DNA of 64,000 nt from positions 372,001 through 436,000 of the forward strand of contig NZ_BEWM01000003.1 in the NCBI RefSeq assembly GCF_002723935.1, written 5' to 3'. Shown piece by piece: positions 1 through 7,555 of the stretch. The number at the start of each line of letters is the position of its first letter. Within the stretch, counting starts at the first letter, position 1. The notes beneath the pieces were generated by a model. It worked only from the letters and a program-made list of their open reading frames with translations, was not told where the DNA came from and did no database searches. This stretch comes from Gluconobacter cerinus (GTDB lineage: Bacteria; Pseudomonadota; Alphaproteobacteria; Acetobacterales; Acetobacteraceae). A program made the translations under genes and the position numbers.

Positions 1-1
1 C

Positions 2-955
2 GACGTCCGTCGGGCAGATCTGGAGATGCTGACAAGGCAGGTCCAGTTGACAACCTCGCGTTACAATCTCGGCGGACAGCCCTCCGAACAGGTCACGCGC
101 ACCGATGTCGAGCAGGCGGAGACGCGCCGACGGTCAGCAGAGGTTGCCGTTACACAGGCTCAGGCCACGCTTGCCGCATCCGTGGCCCAGTTTCGCGCAG
201 TTATTGGCGCAGATCCCAGTGAACTCACAATGCCAGATAGCCTGCCGGGCCTGCCTGCAACGCTCGATCAGGCGCTGAAAACTGCGCTTACACTTAATCC
301 ACAGCTCGCCCAGATGCAGGAAACAAAGAAAGCCACGTCTGCCGACATCGACACCGCCCGCTCACAGTGGGGGCCACAAATTCAGGTTCAGGGCACTTTC
401 GGAACGATCGGTCCCGCCTCACCGTTCCGGGGTGGACAGTATGGCGAACAGGTGACTGGCGTCGTGCAACTCGTCCAGCCCCTCTACAACGGAGATCTGT
501 ACAACTCCCAGATCCGGCAGGCTCGGAACATAGACGAACAGGCCCGGGAGAACATTGAACTCGCGCGGCGGACCGCGCTTCAGGACGTGGCAACCAACTG
601 GCATGCCGTTGAAAACGGATTACAGGCTATCAGTGCCGGAATTGCCGAAGTCAAATCCGGTGAAACGTCTCTCAAGGGATACCAGATCGAATATGGCTAC
701 GGTCTGCGGAGCACGACCGACGTCCTTTATGCCGATCAGAACCTGCGGTCAGCCCAGGTGGAACTCGCCAGCAGTCGTCATGATACCATCGTCGCAGAAG
801 CAACACTTCTTGCCGCGATGGGGCGGCTTCAGAGTGATGATCTCCTACCCGGAATGCCTCATTATGACGCTGCGGCAAAATTTCAGCATGCGCGGACACG
901 CGGCTGGGAACCTCTTCAGGCGCCAATCTCCGCTATCGACAAGGCTGGCTGGTAA
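2..955 (+). CDS. TolC-family outer-membrane efflux protein, C-terminal part
   Basis: The reading frame is open from base 2, upstream of the first ATG at 26, so the gene begins left of the window. The visible part has the long amphipathic heptad-rich helices of the outer-membrane efflux family (TolC/NodT type), with the typical pattern of a conserved LGG turn followed by a helix of the T-R-x-D-V-x-Q-A-E type near the start, and a second repeat in the C-terminal half. Such proteins form trimeric channels that join an inner-membrane pump and a periplasmic adaptor. The next gene on the same strand is a broken MacB-type permease, so this was probably the exit channel of a MacAB-like export operon. 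The family call is firm; the substrate is unknown. Confidence 0.85.
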   Translation, partial: DVRRADLEMLTRQVQLTTSRYNLGGQPSEQVTRTDVEQAETRRRSAEVAVTQAQATLAASVAQFRAVIGADPSELTMPDSLPGLPATLDQALKTALTLNPQLAQMQETKKATSADIDTARSQWGPQIQVQGTFGTIGPASPFRGGQYGEQVTGVVQLVQPLYNGDLYNSQIRQARNIDEQARENIELARRTALQDVATNWHAVENGLQAISAGIAEVKSGETSLKGYQIEYGYGLRSTTDVLYADQNLRSAQVELASSRHDTIVAEATLLAAMGRLQSDDLLPGMPHYDAAAKFQHARTRGWEPLQAPISAIDKAGW

Positions 956-972
956 GAAAGGAGAGCCTGATT

Positions 973-1779
973 ATGTTCGCCGATACTCCCAGAGCCACCT
1001 AGCGTACTCTTACCGGTCAGAAACGCTATACATTTCTCAATCTCGCGGGCCTCGCACTCGGCATTGCCGTGTTCCTTACGATGGCACTGATCGTGCGTTA
1101 CGAAAATAGCTACGACGCCAGCGTTCCTAATGTTTCCCACCTTTATGTTCTGAACGGAGTATTTCGACCTACGGGTCATGCGTCGTCCGAAAGCGATGAC
1201 GTCAGTTTTGTTCCTTTCCCATTCCTTAAGCAGGATTTTCCCGAAATTGGAGCAGCCATACGGATGCTGCAAGAACCGCTGGTTGTTCGGGCGGGGCTGA
1301 CTCTGTCACAGGAAAAAGTAACGCTGACGGACCCCGCTTTCTTTTCCGTCTTCAAATTTCCCCTCCTTGCCGGGGATAGCTCTACTGCGCTGGACGGTCC
1401 GGGGAAGGTCGTCATTTCGACGGATATGGCTCGTAAATATTTCGGGACCGAACAGGCTTTGGCAAAGCGCCTGCGGATCGATAATGGTCAGACGGAAGCG
1501 ATCGTAAGCGGCATTCTGGCGCAGCACGATGTCCACAGGCTGGTTTGTATCACTGGCATGGGGGCCGGCGACAGCCGAGGCCATGGCGGCTTCCTCTATG
1601 ATTGTCTGTTCCTGCCGCTGATGCTGCGAAAGGTCTATGAAGACAAGGATCGCCAAGAAGAGGCAATCCGGGCCAGCGCGCTCGACTGGACGATCGCGCG
1701 CGCCGATGTCGCCGATTTCGTCGTGCAGCAACTCATCGCGGATACCTGGCTGCGCAAAGCGCCGCTTATCACCTGGTAA
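973..1779 (+). pseudogene. Chimeric pseudogene: MacB/FtsX-like permease N-part joined to an NAD(P)H-binding (NmrA-type) C-part
   Basis: The ATG at 973 is followed in frame by a TAG at 1000, and the conserved first membrane segment only becomes readable in a shifted phase, so the 5' end carries indels. From about 1003 to 1518 the translation is a permease periplasmic (MacB_PCD-like) domain. At about 1519 it changes abruptly into a different family: residues reading LVCITGMGAGDSRGHGG and LRKVYEDKDRQE belong to NAD(P)-binding NmrA/SDR-like proteins. A second in-frame junction, between DWTI and ARADVADF (about 1696), deletes roughly the middle of that domain. The product would have neither a full transporter nor a full Rossmann fold. 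I read it as debris of two genes fused by deletion; the ORF downstream of 1069 (GTG) is still open to 1779. Confidence 0.7.
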
Positions 1780-1933
1780 GATCCGTGGCGGGTCACATCT
1801 CCCCCAGCAGCTTCGTTAAAGGAGCACGCTCAACGCTGCGGAATCCATTGATGTACCTAGCAGGGCATCTTTCTGGGTGTTTAGTCCCGGGGGTTGGTGG
1901 TGTGATATTTTCACGTGAGTGGAAGGAAGCCTT

Positions 1934-2065
1934 ATGGGACAGATACGTCATGGGAGCACCACGACTACGCACGCCGTGCGAGCAGCCACTACAGCGATCG
2001 CAGGCTTCGCTCTTGGCGCTGAGCGAGGAGTTCGGGATCAACCCGAAAACAGCGGCGAAAATCCA
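1934..2065 (+). pseudogene. Remnant of an IS481-type transposase N-terminus
   Basis: An ATG at 1934 begins MGQIRHGSTTTTHAV, the typical start of a family of IS481-like transposases. After a small indel near 1992 the helix-turn-helix part continues in another frame as SQASLLALSEEFGINPKTAAK. The homology then stops and no DDE catalytic region follows. This is a short decayed fragment only; the terminal inverted repeats were not found. It sits beside the chimeric pseudogene and suggests that insertion and deletion events shaped this stretch. Confidence 0.6.
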
Positions 2066-2483
2066 ACCCATTAAACCACTAGCGAGAAGCCACGCGTTGA
2101 TCTGCTGCATTTTGCAGATGCCACACGACTATAATGTTTTGACAAGAAAGAAATTCAATGTCCGGTTCGGGGAACTATTCCATCTGCCTGAACGACCGCC
2201 ACGAGGCGATTGTGTTGAAAAAGTCCCGCTGGAGTTTCCACTCAACATTTAGGTTCGATATCATAACGTATAGAGCGCTGTAATCATGAGGAATTCTCAT
2301 TCCCAATTGCATACAAAATCCTGAGCAGACACCTCAACCTGACTTTTTCAGCACAATCAGGCGATAACGGCCATTCCATCTGGTTTCCGTTGAGCTTGCA
2401 GCCAGCATTTTTTGGGAACGAGCGGACAGACTGCTTTCGTTCACTTCTATCCACAAGGCGCACATCGCCACAAATGAACCCGA
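2066..2483. other. Intergenic stretch with no recognisable gene
   Basis: Between the transposase remnant and the HxlR gene I see no convincing coding region, RNA or repeat. The open frame that runs through it to 2252 loses similarity after the transposase part. Confidence 0.5.
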
Positions 2484-2846
2484 TTAAGCTCGGCCATCGT
2501 AGGTAGATTGAGCAGCATTGATCATCTCCATGTTCTCAATTGTCCATCCGTATAACACTGAGAAAGGCCCCTCCAACGAGTGTCCCAGAGGGGTCAAGGC
2601 ATATTCGACGCCGAGTGGGGATCCGGGCAATACACGGCGGGTAATCATACCATTGCGTTCGAGCTTACGAAGAGTTTGGGTCAGTACGCGTTGGGTTATG
2701 CCGCCAAGCCGACGCTTTATTTCGTTAAACCGCTTTGGCTCTCTCAGTACGAACAGCGCCATCATCGACCATTTGTCGGCGATCTGATCAAGAATTTGTC
2801 GACTTGGGCAATCTACCCTGAAGTGGGGGTCAATCATATCATCCAT
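2484..2846 (-). CDS. HxlR-family transcriptional regulator
   Basis: A 120-residue winged-helix protein with the full HxlR signature: CPSRQILDQIADKWSMM near residue 13, then RFNEIKRRLGGITQRVLTQTL as the recognition region, and the wing PLGVEYALTPLGHSL. The cysteine at the start of the DNA-binding domain (residue 13) is the position used for electrophile or oxidant sensing in family members such as HypR and YodB; whether it is used here is inference. The gene is divergent from an enoyl-CoA hydratase-like gene and the short space between them holds two palindromes, so it probably controls both itself and that enzyme. Length is normal for the family. Confidence 0.9.
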   Translation of the reverse strand: MDDMIDPHFRVDCPSRQILDQIADKWSMMALFVLREPKRFNEIKRRLGGITQRVLTQTLRKLERNGMITRRVLPGSPLGVEYALTPLGHSLEGPFSVLYGWTIENMEMINAAQSTYDGRA

Positions 2847-2870
2847 CGGTATGCTCCTGCATCCCTAGTA

Positions 2871-2914
2871 TACGCAAAGTGCGTAATTGACACTAAGTAT
2901 CTTATGAATACTTA
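2871..2914. promoter_or_regulatory. Probable HxlR operator pair in the divergent promoter
   Basis: Two inverted repeats lie between the divergent genes: TACGCA-AAG-TGCGTA at 2871-2885 and TAAGTAT-CTTATGA-ATACTTA at 2894-2914. A consensus -35 box TTGACA (2887-2892) lies between them, so a bound repressor would cover the promoter of the rightward gene. A -10 near 2909-2915 would place the transcript start near 2920, which favours 2949 over 2919 as the start codon of the enzyme. Confidence 0.55.
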
Positions 2915-2948
2915 AAGAATGCCCTTTTCACGGAAATCGGAGTTCCGC

Positions 2949-3788
2949 ATGTCTGCTTTCTACAAAACAATTATTATCTCGGCCCAAGGCGGCATCGCCC
3001 GTGTCACGATCGACAATGACCCGGTCAATGTCCTCTCGCTCCAGATGATGGCTGAGTTGACATCCTTCCTTGAAAACGTAAAGGACGACGAAACAATCAA
3101 AGTCGTTATTTTCGACAGTGCCAATCCGGATTTTTTCATTGCACATGTCGATATGACAATTGCCGAAGATCCAAAGGCTTTTGAGACGCTAGCTGCCTTT
3201 GCTCTCCCGGGCCTCAACCCGTTCCAAACCCTCTCTGAGCGTGTTCGTCGTCTCCCACAAGTCACAATTGTTCAGCTTGAGGGAGTGGCCAGAGGGGGCG
3301 GCGCTGAGTTTGTTGCTGCAGCCGATATGAGCTTTGCCGCGATCGGTCGCGGGGCACTCGGTCAACCCGAAGCCCTGATGGGCATTGTTCCAGGTGGGGC
3401 CGGAACACAATATTTGCGGCACCGCGTAGGACGAAACAAAGCACTCGAGATCCTCCTTGGGGCCGATTTATTCGACGCGCAAACGGCTGAGCGGTATGGC
3501 TGGATTAACCGTGCCATACCAGCCGACACGATTGGCGCATTTGTGGATAATCTAGCGCAGAATATTGCCGCGCTACCCGATGGCGTTATTGCGGCAGCCA
3601 AGCGCGTCGTGCCAGCAGACGACTACGGCGCGGGCTTAGAAAGTGAAAATACGGCTTGGGCAAGCCTGTTCACACAGCCCCCAGCGGGACAACTGCTTCT
3701 TGGAGGCCTGAAGCGGGGAGCGCAAACGCCCGAAGTAGAACGTAAAATTGAAGTTATGCTCCGTGAACTGGCAACGGAACTCCAATAG
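2949..3788 (+). CDS. Enoyl-CoA hydratase/isomerase family protein
   Basis: A crotonase-fold protein. The N-terminus has the beta-strand pattern IARVTIDNDPVNVLS, followed by a helix and VVIFDSANPDFFIAHVD, the region that forms the CoA-binding part of the oxyanion hole. The second hallmark, EGVARGGGAEFVAAADMSFAA, gives the other oxyanion-hole glycines, and PEALMGIVPGGAGTQ precedes the C-terminal trimerisation helices. The usual catalytic glutamates are not both evident, so the exact reaction cannot be assigned. I use the ATG at 2949; an upstream ATG at 2919 adds ten unlikely residues and falls at the probable transcript start. Divergent from and probably controlled by the HxlR regulator. Confidence 0.85.
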   Translation: MSAFYKTIIISAQGGIARVTIDNDPVNVLSLQMMAELTSFLENVKDDETIKVVIFDSANPDFFIAHVDMTIAEDPKAFETLAAFALPGLNPFQTLSERVRRLPQVTIVQLEGVARGGGAEFVAAADMSFAAIGRGALGQPEALMGIVPGGAGTQYLRHRVGRNKALEILLGADLFDAQTAERYGWINRAIPADTIGAFVDNLAQNIAALPDGVIAAAKRVVPADDYGAGLESENTAWASLFTQPPAGQLLLGGLKRGAQTPEVERKIEVMLRELATELQ

Positions 3789-3991
3789 CACAAGACATAT
3801 CCTGCTGGCGGAGCGACAGGAACTTGTGCCGCCACTCTCTGCTTAATCTTGCACATGCAGGCATCTTTTGAAAGATCGAAAGCAGAGCCGCTGACAGTCG
3901 AAATAAAAGCGTTAGACGATGCGCGACAGTACGCTTTGGTGTGCCGACACATCACTGCCGGTTGCTGTCTGCGTGTCATGAAGGTGCATCC

Positions 3992-4146
3992 CTAGCCGGG
4001 TGTGCACTCAGTCATGAAACGAATGCCAAGCGCCATAAAGGTAATTCCCGTGCAGCGATTAATCCAACCTCGGCACCGCGAAATGATGCCGAAACCAACT
4101 CAAGGCTCAGCACCATCGTGACCAGAGAAAACCAGCCCAGGCACAT
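3992..4146 (-). pseudogene. Remnant of a LysE-family exporter C-terminus
   Basis: On the minus strand the short reading LGWFSLVTMVLSLE, then after a one-base frame change RGWINRCTGITFMALGIRF and a stop at 3992, matches the last two membrane segments of LysE/RhtB amino-acid exporters (the GWF..L motif and the W-I/L-N-R-x-x-G-x-x-F-x-x-L-G-x-R tail). No upstream part is present. It is a decayed fragment and cannot make a transporter. It lies in the 540-base stretch between the enoyl-CoA hydratase gene and the AraC-type gene, in which I find nothing else. Confidence 0.5.
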
Positions 4147-4332
4147 AAATTTTGAACATTCTTTCGCTCAACTCAAGCATCTGACGACGCCCGGTTTCGG
4201 AAAAGCACTTCACGGTTTCAAAGGTCTAAGGTGAGAGCGACTAAAGCCTGTGTGCTCCATTTCGGTTAAACCGACAGGGATTTTGTGCCAACCGCTTATC
4301 GCCTGGGAGGTACAGGCGGCCATTCCAGTCCT

Positions 4333-5226
4333 CTATCTGAGCGGCAGAAAGAGGTCTGCGATCGCTTCGTGCTCGGGCACCTCTGGAAAGAATGTGATGC
4401 GCTGGCAGTAGAGGGGGAAGTCGCGGGCTTCCTCCCCGCTTTGCGGAAGCCAGTCGCGGTAAAGATAGAGAGCCGCGTTTTCCAGATCGTCGGTATTACC
4501 TACGACCCGCAAGACGGCGCACCTCCCGCCTGGAATGGTGCTGGACATAATGCCCTCATTGCCTGCTTCGAAGACCCGTTCAGTCCCAACGCATAAATCC
4601 AGTCTGTAATCGCTCGGGCTTGTAGCCCGCGGGTCACAACGGAATATGTTGAACGTCTCGCTATTCCGCGGCACAAGCCCGACCGCTTTTCGCCATCTGA
4701 TAAACCGCTGAATAGTCGTCCCGATCGTGGCGGGAGGTCCACGATGCTCCATGATTGCCACCCGAATGGGTGACCCCTCTCTAATGGTCACATCACTTGT
4801 ATTGAAAATCTGTTGCATGCGCTTGTTCCTCGCATTGATGAGAGGCTCGAAGGCCTTAAGCCACGGCTCCCATTCAGGAGATTTTCGGAACGATGACGGC
4901 GACTGCCCGAACCGTTGCCGAAAAGTACGGGCAAAAGCATCCGGGGCGTCGTAACCGGCATCCATAGCGATCTGCGTGACACTCTGATCATCACGATAGG
5001 CCAGCCGAAACGAAGCGCGCTTCATTCGACTAAGTTGAATGTAACGATGAACTGACAGTCCGAAGATCGCCGTGAATTGCCGGTGGAAATGGAACTTCGA
5101 GAATGCTGCGACCTTACTTAATGCTTCCAGGTCCAGCTGATCGTCGAGATGACATTCGATATGATCGAGCACCCGCCTCATTCTGGCATGGTAGGTTTGG
5201 AGTGCTGGCGTCACTATGGGCTCCAT
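4333..5226 (-). CDS. AraC-family regulator with GyrI-like effector domain
   Basis: About 297 residues from the ATG at 5226 (an in-frame ATG at 5289 would add 21 residues not usual in the family). The order is the Rob/SoxS type: two helix-turn-helix motifs first (LEALSKVAAFSKFHFHRQF and VTQIAMDAGYDAPDAFAR with the FGQSPSSFR tail), then a C-terminal GyrI/SbmC-like domain from about residue 135, recognisable from its VRIAIMEHRGPPATIG-like opening and the closing PLYCQRITFFP block. The GyrI-like domain binds small hydrophobic or drug-like molecules in relatives. No obvious target gene is divergent from it, since the neighbour upstream is a toxin-antitoxin pair on the same strand. Confidence 0.85.
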   Translation of the reverse strand: MEPIVTPALQTYHARMRRVLDHIECHLDDQLDLEALSKVAAFSKFHFHRQFTAIFGLSVHRYIQLSRMKRASFRLAYRDDQSVTQIAMDAGYDAPDAFARTFRQRFGQSPSSFRKSPEWEPWLKAFEPLINARNKRMQQIFNTSDVTIREGSPIRVAIMEHRGPPATIGTTIQRFIRWRKAVGLVPRNSETFNIFRCDPRATSPSDYRLDLCVGTERVFEAGNEGIMSSTIPGGRCAVLRVVGNTDDLENAALYLYRDWLPQSGEEARDFPLYCQRITFFPEVPEHEAIADLFLPLR

Positions 5227-5391
5227 CGTGGCGACAGTATCTAGACATGTAGCTGCAAAGACCGCCCGACCGATCTTGCGGTTCGACATGAGACTACTCG
5301 ATACACTCTGGCATGAGAGCTTCTGGCGCTTGAAGTGTCGAAGTGGAGCATCCGAGATAAAGCGGTATTATTCTGACGGCAGTTTCTGCAT

Positions 5392-5775
5392 TCAGGAACA
5401 ACGCATTCGCTTGATGGGATAGTGATCCATTTGCCCGTCTTCCGAAAGAAATGTGGCGTGTTCAGCTTCCGCCTGCGCCATCAGGAGATGGTCAAACGGA
5501 TCACGATGATGCAGAGGCAAAGACATCAGGATCTGCAAGTGTTCGGGCTGTATTGGCAGCAGAGAGAAACCTTCCTCAGGAATGGCTGCCAGAATATCGT
5601 TCATATTCGCATCCAGCTTTCCGATACGGATTTTGATCGCAATCTCCCACAGTGACACGATACTCACCAGAAGATCGTGGGCCGGATCTGCAATGATTTC
5701 CCGTGCATGCTCACCCAGTCGGTCGGAGTCCGAAAGCCACCAGAGCAACGCATGCGTATCGAGTAAAACCTTCAC
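5392..5775 (-). CDS. PIN-domain toxin (VapC-like)
   Basis: A 127-residue PIN-domain ribonuclease. The acidic residues of the metal site are visible: D6 in LLDTHALLWW, E44 in SLWEIAIK, and D92/D95 in RDPFDHLLMAQA, with a further acidic residue in FLSEDG near 112. Proteins of this subgroup cleave RNA and arrest growth when free of their antitoxin. It overlaps the upstream antitoxin gene by four bases (ATGA type), the usual coupled arrangement. Length is normal. The system lies next to a recombinase and an McrBC locus, so it may stabilise the island. Confidence 0.88.
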   Translation of the reverse strand: MKVLLDTHALLWWLSDSDRLGEHAREIIADPAHDLLVSIVSLWEIAIKIRIGKLDANMNDILAAIPEEGFSLLPIQPEHLQILMSLPLHHRDPFDHLLMAQAEAEHATFLSEDGQMDHYPIKRMRCS

Positions 5776-6044
5776 AGGTCGCGTTCCATACTTTCAAGAA
5801 CGTCGAGAGGTGTCTGATCAAAATCTTCGCTCATTCTGATCCGCCCTCGTAATGCGCCGGGTTGACGACGGGGGCGATAGGAAGGAGCTGGCGGACGCAG
5901 TTCAGCAACGACCTGATCGTGAGACGTCACGAGGATCGTACGGCCCTGTCTAACCTGACGCAGATACGCTGTCAGGTTTCCCCGGAACTCCCGAACACCG
6001 ATTTTCTGTGGGATTGGCGCGTTATCTGAGAGATGCTCGCTCAT
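5772..6044 (-). CDS. Phd/YefM-type antitoxin
   Basis: A 90-residue antitoxin with the Phd core: IGVREFRGNLTAYLRQVRQG, a beta-strand of the TILVTSHDQVVAELRP type, then a charged flexible tail that would wrap the toxin. I choose the ATG at 6044 because it has a strong AAGGAGGAG ribosome site a few bases upstream; the ATG at 6068 lies in the operator-like region. It is translated just before the PIN toxin with a four-base overlap. Confidence 0.87.
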   Translation of the reverse strand: MSEHLSDNAPIPQKIGVREFRGNLTAYLRQVRQGRTILVTSHDQVVAELRPPAPSYRPRRQPGALRGRIRMSEDFDQTPLDVLESMERDL

Positions 6045-6055
6045 GGTCTCCTCCT

Positions 6056-6080
6056 TGTGTGTCATCATACCATGTACACA
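6056..6080. promoter_or_regulatory. Possible operator of the toxin-antitoxin operon
   Basis: An imperfect inverted repeat, TGTGT ... ACACA with a matching inner part around CATACCATG, lies directly upstream of the antitoxin start. Phd-type antitoxins autorepress by binding such sites. This is a sequence observation with the role inferred. Confidence 0.35.
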
Positions 6081-6118
6081 GAAGGAGGAGATAGAGAATT
6101 CCTGATGCCTATTCGATT

Positions 6119-6691
6119 TCAGAGGTCAGTGGCTTCCGACAGTGCCAGCGCGTCCTCGACATCAACCCCAAGGTACTGAACTGTACTATCCAGTTTTGAA
6201 TGGCCTAGCAGGATCTGCACGGCCCGGATGTTGCCGGTTCGTTTGTAAATCATGGCAACCTTGGTTCGGCGGAGCGAATGAGTTCCATATTCCCCGGGGA
6301 TCAGTCCTACCGCCTGAACCCATTGATCCAGAAGCCGGGCGTATTGCCTTGTGCTCAGGTGAGCTTTGGCGCTTTGGCGGCTAGGAAAAACATACTCATT
6401 CAAGCCACCACCTCGATGCTCCAGCCACGCCCGCACGCTTTCTCGCGTTGTTTGCGTAATCTCGAACTGCACAGGCCGCCGGGTTTTTTGGTGGACAACC
6501 ATAGCTCGGTGGCGCACCTGACCGCTGATCACGAGGTCTCCGATACAAAGGCTGACAAGGTCGCAGCCTCTGAGCTTGCTATCGAGAGCAAGATCAAACA
6601 GAGCCTTGTCTCTGATACGCTGTTCGCTCCCCAGCCAGAACCGAATAGCCCAGACGTGCTTTTCTTTGAGCGCCCTCTTGGCGCCAACCAT
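6119..6691 (-). CDS. Tyrosine recombinase, catalytic domain only
   Basis: A 190-residue protein carrying just the catalytic domain of the phage integrase family. The active-site residues are visible: R41 in SKLRGCDLVSL, H138-x-x-R141 in YGTHSLRRTKV, H164 in LLGHSKLDSTVQYL and the nucleophile Y173. The N-terminal core-binding domain and arm-binding domain are absent, as in a family of short recombinases found on alphaproteobacterial plasmids and islands. The start is preceded by an AGGA site, so the short form looks native rather than truncated. It may mobilise the neighbouring island or resolve multimers. Confidence 0.85.
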   Translation of the reverse strand: MVGAKRALKEKHVWAIRFWLGSEQRIRDKALFDLALDSKLRGCDLVSLCIGDLVISGQVRHRAMVVHQKTRRPVQFEITQTTRESVRAWLEHRGGGLNEYVFPSRQSAKAHLSTRQYARLLDQWVQAVGLIPGEYGTHSLRRTKVAMIYKRTGNIRAVQILLGHSKLDSTVQYLGVDVEDALALSEATDL

Positions 6692-7071
6692 TTTTCCTGT
6701 GTTTCAAGGCACGGACGCTTTTAACGTAGGCGATGGAAAACGAGTTTTCTTCTCCATGATATGTCCTCCTGATCAGCTGCACATGCAGCAATCAGAAGTT
6801 TGAACGAGGATATCGGCGGATAACGAGGACGTTGCAGACCGTCCGCTTTCCGGAAGCTTGAACGGCTCCGCTTATTACCGACATGAAGGCGTGAGCAGCA
6901 GGTCCGCTTACGCCCTCATATCGGACGTTGACGCTTGGACACGCGCTCCCGTACAGCGGACGTAGCTCACGGCTTACATAAAATTGCCTACCCCAATCCC
7001 GCCACAGTTTAGGCTATTGACAAGAAATTTCTCTCAGAAGAATGTTTCTTTTTATTGCGAAGGAGGATGTC
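6692..7071. other. Intergenic stretch with spaced GTCCGC/GCGGAC motifs
   Basis: No gene is visible. The stretch holds several copies of GTCCGC, TCCGC or GCGGAC spaced by roughly 20-60 bases (about 6838 to 6962), a small GAAAAC-GA-GTTTTC hairpin at 6735-6748 and, at its right end, a TTGACA box at 7017-7022 that is a probable -35 element for the next gene. Confidence 0.4.
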
Positions 7072-7554
7072 TTGTCAGCGACACTAAGTGACGAAGAAAT
7101 AAGCAATATCAAAGAAACGGCCGGGGCTGAAGTAAAGTCAATTCTTGATAAGTTAGAAAAAGATTACCCTGGCGTAACAGAGGGGCTGGCGACGGCGGTA
7201 GGTGCAGGTATTGGTGGTGCAGGCTCTCTAGCCGCTCTTTCCGCTTTAGGATACTCGGGTTTATCAGCTGCGGGTATTACCTCCGGACTAGCGACAGCAG
7301 GAGCGGTAGTAGGAGGCGGTATGGTGGCCGGAATAGGGGTTCTAGCCGCGCCGGTCGCTGTCTTGGGCGTGATTGGTTATGGGGTGGCAAAACGCTACAA
7401 GAGTGCAAAACTAGCAGCGGCTCTAGGGCAAGCAATTGGCCGACTTTACGACATACAAAGCCGCCTAATAGCCAATGCCGAGTTTTTTAAAGAGGAAATC
7501 GCAAGCATTAAGGCGGTTATTGATACCCTCAGCAGAAAAAAGGCCAGCGAGTAA
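7072..7554 (+). CDS. Unknown glycine-rich membrane protein, first gene of a two-gene module
   Basis: I do not recognise a named family. The best start is the TTG at 7072: a perfect AAGGAGG ribosome site sits five bases before it, whereas the ATG at 7042 has none. The 160-residue product has a charged helical N-terminus (residues 1-40), a long glycine- and alanine-rich hydrophobic core (about 45-115) with repeated small-xxx-small motifs such as GAGIGGAG and AGITSGLATAGAVVGGGMVAG, and a helical C-terminus. The core resembles in pattern the eukaryotic Ifi-6-16/ISG12 membrane proteins and other glycine-zipper helices, which insert into membranes; this is a pattern match, not a homology claim. The next gene starts one base after its stop codon, so the two are translationally coupled. 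Confidence 0.7.
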   Translation: MSATLSDEEISNIKETAGAEVKSILDKLEKDYPGVTEGLATAVGAGIGGAGSLAALSALGYSGLSAAGITSGLATAGAVVGGGMVAGIGVLAAPVAVLGVIGYGVAKRYKSAKLAAALGQAIGRLYDIQSRLIANAEFFKEEIASIKAVIDTLSRKKASE

Positions 7555-7555
7555 T

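Noticed and set aside
1785-2252. Open frame of 155 codons after the chimeric gene
   Set aside because: Only the middle part resembles a transposase start; the rest has no protein-like pattern and crosses a decayed frame.
3941-4234. Plus-strand frame in the gap after the enoyl-CoA hydratase
   Set aside because: It is antisense to the LysE remnant, which gives the better protein match.
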